From Bacteroidales bacterium UBA3663 (GTDB lineage: Bacteria > Bacteroidota > Bacteroidia > Bacteroidales > UBA3663): 17,818 bases of DNA. A model generated the notes under the pieces. It made no database searches. It was not told the DNA's origin and saw only the letters and a program-made list of their open reading frames with translations. Of the stretch, positions 8,201 through 14,121 are shown piece after piece; the stretch's first letter is position 1, and each line of letters opens with the position of its first letter. The stretch spans positions 1-17,818 of the forward strand of contig DFJU01000015.1 in the NCBI GenBank assembly GCA_002373755.1, read 5' to 3'. A program made the translations under genes and the position numbers.

Positions 8201-10659
8201 GCCAATAGCGTAGCCGGCAGTTCAGGTGCGTAGGTCATGGCCGAGCAGCCGCTGAACATCTCGCTGTAGCATGATGCCTTCAACGACATTGCGGGCAGTT
8301 CCGATGGCGGTGTGGTCAGTGCCGAGCAGTTCTGGAAAAGTTGTGCATAGCAGTAGCTGCCCAACGTCGTGGCTGGGAAATTCGGCGCGCTTTTCAGCGA
8401 TGAGCAGTCCTTGAACAGCGAATAGAATTCGTAGTCGCCCACGCTGTAGCGTTGGTTGTCCTTGCGCAGCAGCGACATCACATTGCCCGTGGCGTTGACG
8501 TTGCCCGACATCTTGAACTGATAGTAGCTTGTTGCCGACTCGCTGCAATGGCCGGAGTTGTCGTTGAGCGTTGAGCGGAAATAGACGCGGTAGTTGCCCG
8601 ACTTGTGGCTGAGCGAGATGAGCTTGCCCGATGTGCCTGCCCAGGTGTAGGTCAGCCACGTCAGGCCGTTGTCGGTCGAATATTCAAGGTTGCCGGTCAG
8701 GTTGTCGAGCGATGCGGTCGAGCGGTTGAGCTGCACAGCTGCGGTCGATGTTTCGGCCTCAAGACAGAGCCAGTCCTCTTCATCGTCCACGCTGCCCACG
8801 GTGCTGCTGCTGTTGTTCCAGAGGGTCGGGACGCGCGAATCGCTGTATTCGATGTCAAGTTTGTCGGGGCAGAGGAATGTGCCGGATGTGGTTTCAACTC
8901 CAGCTACCCAATCGTCCGTGAAGCTCTTGCTTGTGCCGTTGTCGTCAAACTGCCATGCCTCGAAGTTGACCTTCATGTAGTTCAGGCTCGAGTCATTCTC
9001 GAACATGCCATTGTAGCAGCCTGTTGCACCCTCGTCGGTGAGGTTCTCCAATGTGGCTGGCAGGTACGGGGCCGATGTCAGGTACTTGCAGCCTTTGAAC
9101 ATGTAGGCGTAGCAGTATTGACCCAGATCAACGGCAGGCAGGCTTGGCGCACCGAAGATGTGGGTGTTGCTTGTGCCGTCGGGTCCGGCGAACAGGCGGT
9201 AGAAGCAATATGCCGGCACGTCGGTGCGCAGGCAGGTCGGGTCGAGCAGCGACATGATGTTGCCGCCGATGTCAAGCACGCCCTGATATTTGCTCTCGTC
9301 GTTGTCGTTCAGGCTCGTCGTGAAATAATAGTAGTTTGATGAGCTTGACGACAATGTCGTATTTGAGCCTTTTGCGCGGAAGTAGATGCACTCGCCATAA
9401 TTCAGTGTGAGTGTGTTGACTGAATAGGTATATCTTCTTTTATTTCCATCGCCTCTGGTCGTTTCTGTGTAAAGCGGCCAATCGGTCCACGTTACACCAT
9501 CTTTGGAATATTGCAAAATTGCAGTCGGGATGGTCTGTCGTGAACTATACTGATAGCCGGTGGTTATGCTGCTGCCGGTGTATCGTAATGAAATGTTGGC
9601 TGACAAACTTGTTGAAATCCAAGTCTGTCCGCTTGCATCTGTGTATCCTACATTCCAAGTGATGCGCATATAGTCATTCTGGCCGACAGTCCAGCCGTCT
9701 GGCGTATTGGAGTCGCCGTAGGTCACACCATTGGCATACAGATCCGTCGGACAAGAGAAAATGCCCGTTGTAGGAAATTCGTTAATGTAGATGTAACTTA
9801 CATCTTTAGTCGGTATGGAGTAGGTGCTCATTGCCCAATTGTAGGTCGCATTCACATTCCACGTGGTGAACTTAACGTCCATACTCTGCAAACTGTTGCA
9901 GCCAGAAAACATGTAGGCATAGCATTGGTTGGCAAGCGTGGTAGCGGGCAATTCTGGCGCTGAGACCAGATTGATGCACTCGTAGAACATGCCGTAGTAG
10001 CAGTTCTGACTCAGTGTGGTGGCTGGCAAGGTCGGTGCCGAAAGCAGGTAGGAACATTCGGAAAACAGACCCGTGAAGGCGTAGGTTGGCACTGAGGTCT
10101 GCTTGCAGGTTGCGTCGAGCAGCGACATGACGTTGCCTGATGTCTCGACATAATTGTCGAAATCGAAATGCCAATAGATGCCGTTAATCCTGTCCTTCGA
10201 TCCGTAGTAGTTGCTGTTGCGCTCGGTGAACGTGACCCACTCATAGCTGAAGCGAGTGTTGGTCGTATTGGCGCGGATATAGACCTTTTTGCCCGCGTCG
10301 AGGATGACCGAGCTTGACAGTCTGTAATAATAGGTGATGTAATTGTTGCCGCCGCCACCAGGACCGTTGTCAGATTTTTTTTGTAACGTGCGGCTGTAAA
10401 CCTTGGTCGGGAAAGTGAAGTCGGTCCACGTGACGCCGTCTATGCTGTATTGCAGCGAGATGTCAGGCAGGTAGTCAAGGTAAGACGTGTACTCAACTTC
10501 CGATGACTTGAACTGTAAGGTCGTTCCGTCGTTCACAGCCGTGAAACACAGGTAGTCCAACGATTGCGCCCAGACGGACAGCATGGTGAGCCATGCGGCC
10601 AAGGCGACGAGAGGTCGTTTGTGCCTCCTTACGGATGAAAAAATGTTGAAAGGATTCAT
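2236..10659 (-). CDS. Giant modular exported leucine-rich-repeat surface protein (about 2807 residues)
   Basis: The start is taken at 10659 because it gives a signal peptide (NPFNIFSSVRRHKRPLVALA, then AWLTMLSVWAQ, cleavage near residue 31). An in-frame ATG at 10710 would add 17 residues without signal character. From about residue 32 to 2276 there are seven modules. Each has a beta-sandwich (YLCFxA, LQYSxDGVTWxxY, GKKVYFRA, SNYYYF, then GNIMSLL), followed by 3 to 12 leucine-rich repeats of the form CYxxMFxGCxSLxxAPxLPATTL, then a cap (VxFxxW, GxFxCPxxL, SRIPxxxxHxW). I count 38 repeat units. A non-repeated C-terminal part has a short pectinesterase-like stretch (about residues 2400-2455), a beta-rich Bacteroidales domain (TLNTAGFASFSYDDN, IPRGIGVVLFG, KPNKAYFDL) and a final tail (AYLLNGIRAPEQRGLVVRNG, ending VELVR) resembling short C-terminal sorting tails. 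It is probably an adhesin or glycan- or host-binding surface protein of the BspA-like class. It lies 51 bases after a small peptide gene on the same strand. The C-terminal role in sorting is inference. Confidence 0.85.
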   Translation of the reverse strand: MNPFNIFSSVRRHKRPLVALAAWLTMLSVWAQSLDYLCFTAVNDGTTLQFKSSEVEYTSYLDYLPDISLQYSIDGVTWTDFTFPTKVYSRTLQKKSDNGPGGGGNNYITYYYRLSSSVILDAGKKVYIRANTTNTRFSYEWVTFTERNSNYYGSKDRINGIYWHFDFDNYVETSGNVMSLLDATCKQTSVPTYAFTGLFSECSYLLSAPTLPATTLSQNCYYGMFYECINLVSAPELPATTLANQCYAYMFSGCNSLQSMDVKFTTWNVNATYNWAMSTYSIPTKDVSYIYINEFPTTGIFSCPTDLYANGVTYGDSNTPDGWTVGQNDYMRITWNVGYTDASGQTWISTSLSANISLRYTGSSITTGYQYSSRQTIPTAILQYSKDGVTWTDWPLYTETTRGDGNKRRYTYSVNTLTLNYGECIYFRAKGSNTTLSSSSSNYYYFTTSLNDNDESKYQGVLDIGGNIMSLLDPTCLRTDVPAYCFYRLFAGPDGTSNTHIFGAPSLPAVDLGQYCYAYMFKGCKYLTSAPYLPATLENLTDEGATGCYNGMFENDSSLNYMKVNFEAWQFDDNGTSKSFTDDWVAGVETTSGTFLCPDKLDIEYSDSRVPTLWNNSSSTVGSVDDEEDWLCLEAETSTAAVQLNRSTASLDNLTGNLEYSTDNGLTWLTYTWAGTSGKLISLSHKSGNYRVYFRSTLNDNSGHCSESATSYYQFKMSGNVNATGNVMSLLRKDNQRYSVGDYEFYSLFKDCSSLKSAPNFPATTLGSYCYAQLFQNCSALTTPPSELPAMSLKASCYSEMFSGCSAMTYAPELPATLLANSCYYRMFYGCSNLTSAPKLPATELATNCYNGMFNNCSSLTYINVGFTEWDMITETWVANVPDQGVFACPTGLTQKFGEQYIPHLDEDGKRWTIIDNENSCLYFEAKRNGSTIRLNKVGSPDDIALQYSTDDGVTWNDYAIGTTITLNKSGTSRVYFRATDDGNATIGNDAASNYYYFVMSGSFEANGNIMSLLDNTLQRTDVPAYGFCRLFQNCKALKSAPTLPATTLGAFCYNSMFSNCTKLTEAPELPATTMATASYIYMFQNCTSLTEAPELPATKLAGRCYANMFQGCTALSIAPELPATTLANYCYSNMFNGCSSLSYMNVGFKTWHTNATTEWVSGVPESGIFMCPTQLPHEDDSDFGESRIPKDTEHRWIVNEAAICFTAQGSNATFTVNKIGSPTTVELKYSLDNALTWNTLTYGTSIKVEKGKKIYVKAADNYTSFSTSASDYYQIAIDGTMSADGSVMALMQTEATVIDLPAYSFYNLFTGGLTNTPELPATTIGKYAYSNMFKDCSSLTSADSIHVETLTEGCFMSMFDGCSSLRTAPALPCTTLAKDCYNGMFQNCSNLKMAPVLPATTLVSGCYANMFSGCSVLNEIEVYFTSWTDVDGTSNWVANVAQEGVFSCPMSLEPANQWDNSLFNANRIPLNTTYPWVVNPNFLSFKSVDEGGSTVALNKIGRPYISVSTSTDAETGATVNDTVWVELLYSVGSKSAWKDYTWSADGSGTTVALANGTSVYFKAKDTNSRLSNDADNYFNFAITGKTESTGYVTYLLNRADNTVSVPSYSFYRLFKDCATMTTAPAVADHTSGTSMTSDCYHSMFEGCAALTDAPSLPSMSLADSCYKAMFKGCTALATAPGELPATGLAASCYESMFEGCESITTAPTLPLNQGRAVAGYKAMFKGCKSLTDNIPSELGAGWGFAESCFESMFEGCESLTDIPELTNPALTKACYKALFKGCTSLTDENLPTINVEAWALQNGESAFESMFEGCTGIVDASLVIPTAHWSSYAKATMKNMFKDCTSLTTPLPLGEGSIAESCFEGMYQGCTSLTSAPTLGQPELKANCYKRMFMGCTSLKKAPVLPADKTQLADSCYAYMFNGCTSLKYIDIAFNKWYEELDNNEGDISATWLWVENVAPVGTFMCPLELTKTFDDSHIPYGWSAEDNGDYLCFSMPGANGLSVSMGKVGSPTQVTISYSTDKRKTWQSLTGDKITWNSMNFTDTLYVKIANGTLSKSTSDYWYFSCSSAINVSGNIMSLLDPTMDETDVPDYSFYKLFSGCANIQDISGLKLPATEVGAYAYAEMFYGCTYLSANATSTPALPATTLGNYCYESLFSGWTALTDAPALPAKQLAEGCYQNLFNGCTALETAPSLPATTLAEGCYVNLFSGCSSLTRIDVSFKQWVDGATDGWVDGVADEGEIECPWSMLQHAVELWASGDDYSGVYGASRIPKNAEHPWKILLHTDLSMNYATGMLTISGGSPIFYSTDETLSDDNKAEVGTRVDAETCSVDLNSWLNAATDQIDSISYYAIAGDAENGLYSTSRNSLTIYRMRKRSGYVMAKSADAIVDALYYADKVSSREFPIRIFVPDGTYNLTTTPVVGDWVSLVGESLDNTIIRSSAADGALLIRGDYAYIQDIRLGSTNSDKKIAFRDNAAYDHTTLHIAMDEGNIYTFHHGTYGTRTSAPQWDCTTDETQASVSQFWVNGSTVSAMSDATDTYLVEVWNGIDWDYTLINNSDFYVLSNLSGRTIRLSAANARGAFGCPCDNQTTITADGLTAYEANTVTLNTAGFASFSYDDNAVAQLRAIGASAYTATFDKDERTVTLTRINAYDVIPRGIGVVLFGLPNTTVKFYADEAASVNATPYADVELPYVALIGNGSTTISRTTGDDKVYYGLSGNEFRKLSEKGTIKPNKAYFDLTDTESGAAAIRMLFRMQFEDDEEVSAITDLTSGRSASADAYLLNGIRAPEQRGLVVRNGKVELVR
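3820..10562 (-). repeat. Seven tandem beta-sandwich plus leucine-rich-repeat protein modules
   Basis: Module starts, marked by YLCF-like strands, lie near 10562, 9690, 8780, 7905, 7058, 6215 and 4690. Six modules are about 840-910 bases; the sixth is about 1530 because it has 12 repeat units where the others have 3 to 5. Shared landmarks in each are a sandwich ending in GNxMSLL, a first repeat without CY (YxFYxLFxxC), and a cap with CPxxL and an IP-x-W motif. The module copies have diverged at DNA level, so this is an old expansion kept by selection, not a recent duplication. Confidence 0.85.
4970..5745 (-). repeat. Ten leucine-rich repeats with alternating lysine and glutamate
   Basis: In module 6 the repeat cores read in protein order HSMFEGC, KAMFKGC, ESMFEGC, KAMFKGC, ESMFEGC, KALFKGC, ESMFEGC, KNMFKDC, EGMYQGC, KRMFMGC. 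The charged positions flanking the MF pair switch sign at almost every unit. The other modules do not do this. Confidence 0.85.
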
Positions 10660-10710
10660 ATCTGAAAAAAATTTAATTGATATTCTTGTGCAGAAAAACG
10701 CGTCGGACAT

Positions 10711-10914
10711 TCACCAGATTCCACCGCTGGAGTTGTCCGCATATTCTTCTTCATCCCACAGTCCGCGATAGCCGGCCGCATCGAATTCATCGACTTCGCC
10801 ATCGCCCACTCCAACTACGTTGCCGCGTGCTGAAAGTTCCGCTCCGCAATAGCGGTGCTCGCACCGGACTTCAACGAACTTGAAGTCCGGCGTCAGATAA
10901 GTTCTCAAACTCAT
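10711..10914 (-). CDS. 67-residue peptide, homologue of the peptide at 17022, unknown function
   Basis: The ATG at 10914 opens a 67-codon frame that ends 51 bases before the giant protein's chosen start and just before its alternative ATG at 10710, so the two genes are very likely cotranscribed. The peptide has no signal sequence or membrane segment. Features in order: YLTP (residues 6-9) followed by an alternating hydrophobic stretch (FKFVEV), two cysteines (18 and 23), a Gly/Val/Asp-rich middle (NVVGVGDGEVDEFD), and a C-terminal block at residues 45-61 (DAAGYRGLWDEEEYADN) ending SSGGIW. The YxxP start and the C-terminal block match the 58-residue peptide at 17022-17198, which is the main reason to accept it as a real gene. 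Short Bacteroidales peptides with an N-terminal YxxP pattern are, from memory, frequent as hypothetical proteins. No function is known to me; a precursor peptide, regulator or secretion partner are all open. Confidence 0.75.
   Translation of the reverse strand: MSLRTYLTPDFKFVEVRCEHRYCGAELSARGNVVGVGDGEVDEFDAAGYRGLWDEEEYADNSSGGIW
10864..10890. other. Perfect 11-bp hairpin inside the small peptide gene
   Basis: CCGGACTTCAA (10864-10874) and TTGAAGTCCGG (10880-10890) are exact reverse complements around a 5-base loop. It overlaps codons 9-17 of the peptide gene. There is no T-run after it on the minus strand, so it is not a simple terminator. Confidence 0.8.
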
Positions 10915-11524
10915 TCTTGTTGGTAATAAATTGGGTACAATTCACCCATGATAAATAGATATACATTTACAATAAGTCAGGCAATTGAACGATGACAAGT
11001 CCAATACAGAATCGGTTGTTGTTGCTGATGATACGACGATGCCTCATTTCGTTGCTGGCATCGAACAAAGGTGGATTTTTTTCACTTGAGGCATTCTTCC
11101 GGTGCCGTTTTGCGCACAACGACAAATCTCATTGCATTAAAGCAATGTGACGTGTTTCGCCATACTCAAATTGGCATTCTCAGAATGTTCTGCAAATAAA
11201 TCAATACATTCGGATACATTACATTTTCAGCCACATTCAATAGAAAACTTACATCTTCATCAAATTGGGCAATTCATCAATTGCAGACTTCTCGGATTGT
11301 TATTACAGATACATATAGCAATTTTTGCGGCGCAAATTTAGAATTTTTTTTTCAGTATAAAACTTTTTTTAACAATCACCGTGTAATTTTTTGTTTTTTG
11401 CTATGTTTGCTTGGAAATATCGGAAATTTTGTGGCATTTTTTTGATTGTTTTCTCATGGAAATCCGTCAATGCTAAATGGATGGAAAACACAGTAACTCC
11501 ATTTCTTATGGCTCTTCTTGGTCG
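10915..11524. other. Non-coding stretch between the GH43 terminator and the peptide/giant-protein unit
   Basis: There is no convincing gene in about 610 bases. It is AT-rich, with a run of T/A tracts at 11341-11400, a small hairpin CATTGC/GCAATG (11130-11147), and a short imperfect direct repeat TTCATCAAATTG/TTCATCAATTG near 11251-11284. A best promoter at 11333-11340 would leave a leader of about 410 bases. A weaker -7-like CACCTTTG at 11066-11073 (minus strand) would give about 150 bases. Confidence 0.5.
11333..11340 (-). promoter_or_regulatory. Putative -7 box for the peptide/giant-protein unit
   Basis: On the minus strand this reads TAAATTTG, a full match to TAnnTTTG, followed by CGCCGCA. 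The same box and start region (TATATTTGCGGCGCA) occur upstream of the second leucine-rich-repeat locus at 13864. No good -33 TTTG is seen at the usual distance. Confidence 0.5.
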
Positions 11525-11568
11525 AAAAAAGGCACGGAAACCTCCATTGATTTGGAGAGTTCCGTGCC
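11525..11568 (-). terminator. Rho-independent terminator of the GH43 gene
   Basis: On the minus strand GGCACGGAA (11568-11560) pairs perfectly with TTCCGTGCC (11539-11531), with an inner CTCC/GGAG helix, followed by TTTTTT (11530-11525). It lies 26 bases after the GH43 stop codon. Confidence 0.93.
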
Positions 11569-11593
11569 ATTTAATTGTCGGAAATCCGCGTAG

Positions 11594-13717
11594 TTACTCC
11601 ACCACGTCGAACTTGAATACGCAGCCGTTCCTGCGGTTCGGGTCGCTGCCGACGAAGCGTGCCGAATAGGGTTCGCCCATCGTCGGGCTGCATCCGATGT
11701 AACGGTTCGTCTTGAGCGAGAGCAGCATACATTGGCCGCGCAGCATGTCCTGCCACTGGATGAGCGATGCGTCGTCGGCCTCCTTCACGAGGCGCACGTC
11801 GGCCGAAAGTCCCATGCCGGTCACGGTGACGAAGCCCATGCCGTTCATCGCCTCGAGCACTACGCGACCTTGGCCACGGTCGTGCACACGGAACTTGCAG
11901 TCGTCGCCGCCCCACTCGCGGCTGTTCGGATAGGCGCGATGGCACAATCCGCGGCGCAGGGCTGTCAGACGTGAGCCGTCGGCCAAGTTCGTCAGCGTGA
12001 TGACCTTGCCGGCGGGGAAGTTGGCGGTGCGGTCGGCCAAAGGTTCATCGACCGTGAAGTTGTCAAAATCCGCGTAGCCGAACGACTTTTTCGCGTCGTT
12101 GCCGGCATCGGCCTTGTGGAAGCAGAACAGGCTGTAGCGCGAACCCTGGAAGATGCGCAGCTGGTAGGGCAGGGGCAGCGTGTCGCCGATGGCATTGAAC
12201 TCCGTGCCGCCGTCGGTGCTGTAGCTGAAGGTGGCCCACATCTCGTCGAGGTCGGCGTAGATGCGCAGCTGGACGGCGGTCTGTTTCTTGTCCAATGTCG
12301 CAGCCGTCACGGCCTCCTTCTGCTGGTGGTGCCATTGCAGTTGCAGCTGGCCTCCGTCGCGCACCAGACCGACCCATGCGTAGGGCAGGTTGAGCATACC
12401 CAGACCGGCGCAGTCGCCATCCTTCAGGTGCGAGCCGTCGAGCGTGACGGTTGCGGTCGATACGGGGCCGATGCACCTCTGCGTCAGCGTGTTGTGTGCC
12501 CACAGCATATTCTCGGCCGACAGTGCCTGCAGGCGCAGTTTCCCTTTTGTCAGACTCCATTTCGTGGCCACCGGTTCGTGGTTCCACTGCCAGACGCGTT
12601 GCAGCTGCTTGCCGTTGAAGTCGTCGTTGCGCTGGTAGGGTGCTTTCGGGGCCGATGGCTTTCCGTCGGGAATCGTCCACGTGCGCGGCGTGCGTCCCGG
12701 ATTGCCCTCCAGACCGAACATCGGCCAACCGTCCGTCCACGTGATGGGGCAGAGACAGGTCGTGCGGCCGACGCCAACGAAGTCGAGCATCGTGCAGCCC
12801 CACCACGAACCGCCCGGAGTCTGTACCATGCCGCCCTGATGCACTGTGGCGTTGCCCAATTCATTGTCTGGGGTGCGGCCGATGCGGAATTTCGCGCCGT
12901 CGCTCATCCACGAGTTTCCACGGCCGATGCCCTCCACGAGCGGGAATTTCTTGGTTCCGAGGCTCTCGTCGCAGCTGATTGCCGCCGTCTCGTAGGGGCC
13001 GAACAGGCTCTTGCTGCGGGCGCATTGCAGACGGCCCATCGGCGAATATTCGGCCGAGAGGATGTAGTATTGGCCGTCAATCTTGTAGGCATGATGACCT
13101 TCGCCCATGGCCGAGCCGCGCGGGATGATGACGCGCTCCGAGCCCTCGACGTAGCCGCTGAAGTCGGGCTTGAACTGCGTGACCTTCACCTCGTCGTAGC
13201 CGTGGATGGCCCAGACCTTGCCGTCGTCGTCGAACAGCACGCTCAGGTCGTAGATGTGGCCGCCCAGTGCGCGGTGCTCCCACGGGCCGTTGGCCGATTC
13301 GCTGATGAAGAGTTGCAGGCCGTTGCCGTTCACGTTGGTGAAGACGTAGAATTTGCCGTCGTTGTAGCGGATGACCGGTGCCCAGACGCCCTGTCCGTAG
13401 ATGTTCTTGCCGTCGTTCAGCGTGAATTTCTCCTGTCCGGGGAAGATGTCCTCCCATCGGTCGAAGCAGTACGATGCCAGTTCCCAGTTGACCAGATCCT
13501 TCGAGTGGAGCACCACCAGACCCGGCACACAGTGCATCGTCGTGCCGGCCAGATAGTAGTCTTCGCCCACGCGGATGACGTCCGGATCGCTGAACTCGTC
13601 GTAAAATAGCGGATTCGTGTAGGTCCCGTTGCCATTGTCGGCCGTCCACGAGATGTTTTGGGCTTGGATGCTGCACGTCGCGGCTATGGCCAATGCCCAT
13701 GCAAAAATCTTTTTCAT
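11594..13717 (-). CDS. Glycoside hydrolase family 43 (beta-xylosidase / alpha-L-arabinofuranosidase type)
   Basis: This encodes 707 residues with a signal peptide (KKIFAWALAIAATCSIQAQ, cleavage after residue 19). The five-bladed propeller follows with the expected GH43 triad: general base Asp44 in FSDPDVIRVGEDYYLAGT, pKa-tuning Asp157 in HIYDLSVLFDDDGK, and general acid Glu206 in GEGHHAYKIDGQYYILSAE. From about residue 365 a GH43-type C-terminal beta-sandwich begins (DDFNGKQLQRVWQWNHEP; TLTQRCIGPVSTATVTLDG; CAGLGMLNLPYAWVGLV). From about residue 570 there is an extra domain of about 135 residues, described as a separate finding. The likely job is release of xylose or arabinose from xylan or arabinan side chains in the periplasm or at the cell surface; sequence alone does not settle the sugar. 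It is monocistronic by its own promoter and terminator, next to but separate from the surface-protein unit. Confidence 0.9.
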   Translation of the reverse strand: MKKIFAWALAIAATCSIQAQNISWTADNGNGTYTNPLFYDEFSDPDVIRVGEDYYLAGTTMHCVPGLVVLHSKDLVNWELASYCFDRWEDIFPGQEKFTLNDGKNIYGQGVWAPVIRYNDGKFYVFTNVNGNGLQLFISESANGPWEHRALGGHIYDLSVLFDDDGKVWAIHGYDEVKVTQFKPDFSGYVEGSERVIIPRGSAMGEGHHAYKIDGQYYILSAEYSPMGRLQCARSKSLFGPYETAAISCDESLGTKKFPLVEGIGRGNSWMSDGAKFRIGRTPDNELGNATVHQGGMVQTPGGSWWGCTMLDFVGVGRTTCLCPITWTDGWPMFGLEGNPGRTPRTWTIPDGKPSAPKAPYQRNDDFNGKQLQRVWQWNHEPVATKWSLTKGKLRLQALSAENMLWAHNTLTQRCIGPVSTATVTLDGSHLKDGDCAGLGMLNLPYAWVGLVRDGGQLQLQWHHQQKEAVTAATLDKKQTAVQLRIYADLDEMWATFSYSTDGGTEFNAIGDTLPLPYQLRIFQGSRYSLFCFHKADAGNDAKKSFGYADFDNFTVDEPLADRTANFPAGKVITLTNLADGSRLTALRRGLCHRAYPNSREWGGDDCKFRVHDRGQGRVVLEAMNGMGFVTVTGMGLSADVRLVKEADDASLIQWQDMLRGQCMLLSLKTNRYIGCSPTMGEPYSARFVGSDPNRRNGCVFKFDVVE

Positions 13718-13756
13718 CGGAAATTGTTGTTTTTTAGGTTTGGATTAAGTCGGCCG

Positions 13757-13787
13757 CGAAGGTAGTGCTAATTTGCGAAATGGGCAA
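13757..13787 (-). promoter_or_regulatory. Putative promoter of the GH43 gene
   Basis: On the minus strand TACCTTCG (13764-13757) matches TAnnTTTG at all but one position, and TTG (13787-13785) lies 20 bases upstream. The start site would be near 13751, about 35 bases before the ATG at 13717. Confidence 0.55.
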
Positions 13788-13836
13788 GTGCGGGGGCGAG
13801 ATTTGTTTCGCCCGATTTTGAATGATTTTGGCGGAG

Positions 13837-13871
13837 TTTTGTGGGGAAGATGAAGATTTTGCGTATATTTG
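13837..13871 (+). promoter_or_regulatory. Promoter of the structured leader / leucine-rich-repeat unit
   Basis: TATATTTG at 13864-13871 matches TAnnTTTG fully. A TTTTG at 13837-13841 lies 22 bases upstream, slightly longer than the usual 19-21 spacing. The start site would be about 13876, just before the structured RNA. Confidence 0.65.
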
Positions 13872-13873
13872 CG

Positions 13874-14062
13874 GCGCATTCTACAAAGAGTGCAAAATCA
13901 TAATGCTCAATCTCTCTACCGAACTGCTACCTCGAAAGAGAAAAAACGAGCAAATAATATTCCGTATTGGAGTGTGCGCAATAAGCGCAGACTTCAACAT
14001 GACGGAATATAGGTTGTAGCAGACCTGGTAGAGAGTGTGTTGGGTCTGCGCTTTTCTTGTTT
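13874..14062 (+). ncRNA. Structured leader RNA or small RNA with alternative folds and a terminator-like 3' end
   Basis: Directly after the promoter, a set of long helices can form a single rod. CTCTCTACC (13912-13920) pairs with GGTAGAGAG (14027-14035). CTGCTAC (13924-13930) pairs with GTAGCAG (14016-14022). ATATTCCGT (13957-13965) pairs with ACGGAATAT (14002-14010). An apical hairpin has arms 13967-13979 and 13985-13997 around loop AATAA, with one G-G mismatch. A competing fold pairs GCAGACC (14019-14025) with GGTCTGC (14043-14049); a third pairs AGCGCAGAC (13984-13992) with GTCTGCGCT (14044-14052). Both competing folds run into TTTTCTTGTTTT, a terminator-like tail. The next gene starts at 14122. 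This could be an attenuator for that gene or a free-standing RNA. A 38-codon frame (13903-14019) runs through it and could be a leader peptide. I cannot place it in a named RNA family. Confidence 0.5.
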
Positions 14063-14121
14063 TAAAGGTTAATGCAGACTGTTACCACGAATATACAATA
14101 ACTTTTAAAACATTAATACGA

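Noticed and set aside
3820..10562. CRISPR-like array or recent tandem DNA duplication
   Set aside because: The repeats are coding, in frame, of unequal length and strongly diverged at DNA level. They are protein repeats.
12116..13609. Long plus-strand open frame (497 codons) opposite the GH43 gene
   Set aside because: The minus strand carries an intact catalytic triad and signal peptide. The antisense product has no recognisable domain and no start context.
13822..13902. Longer 65-codon gene starting at 13822 upstream of the second surface protein
   Set aside because: This part of the frame runs across the TATATTTG promoter. Only the 38-codon portion from 13903 is retained, as a possible leader peptide.
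13874..14062. 6S RNA
   Set aside because: The length of about 180 bases and the rod shape fit loosely, but the closing helix is only about 5-6 pairs and partly precedes the predicted start site, and the competing terminator fold points to an attenuator or another small RNA.
14035..14121. N-terminal extension of the second surface protein
   Set aside because: It would start inside the terminator-like hairpin and place residues before a typical signal peptide. The ATG at 14122 is better.
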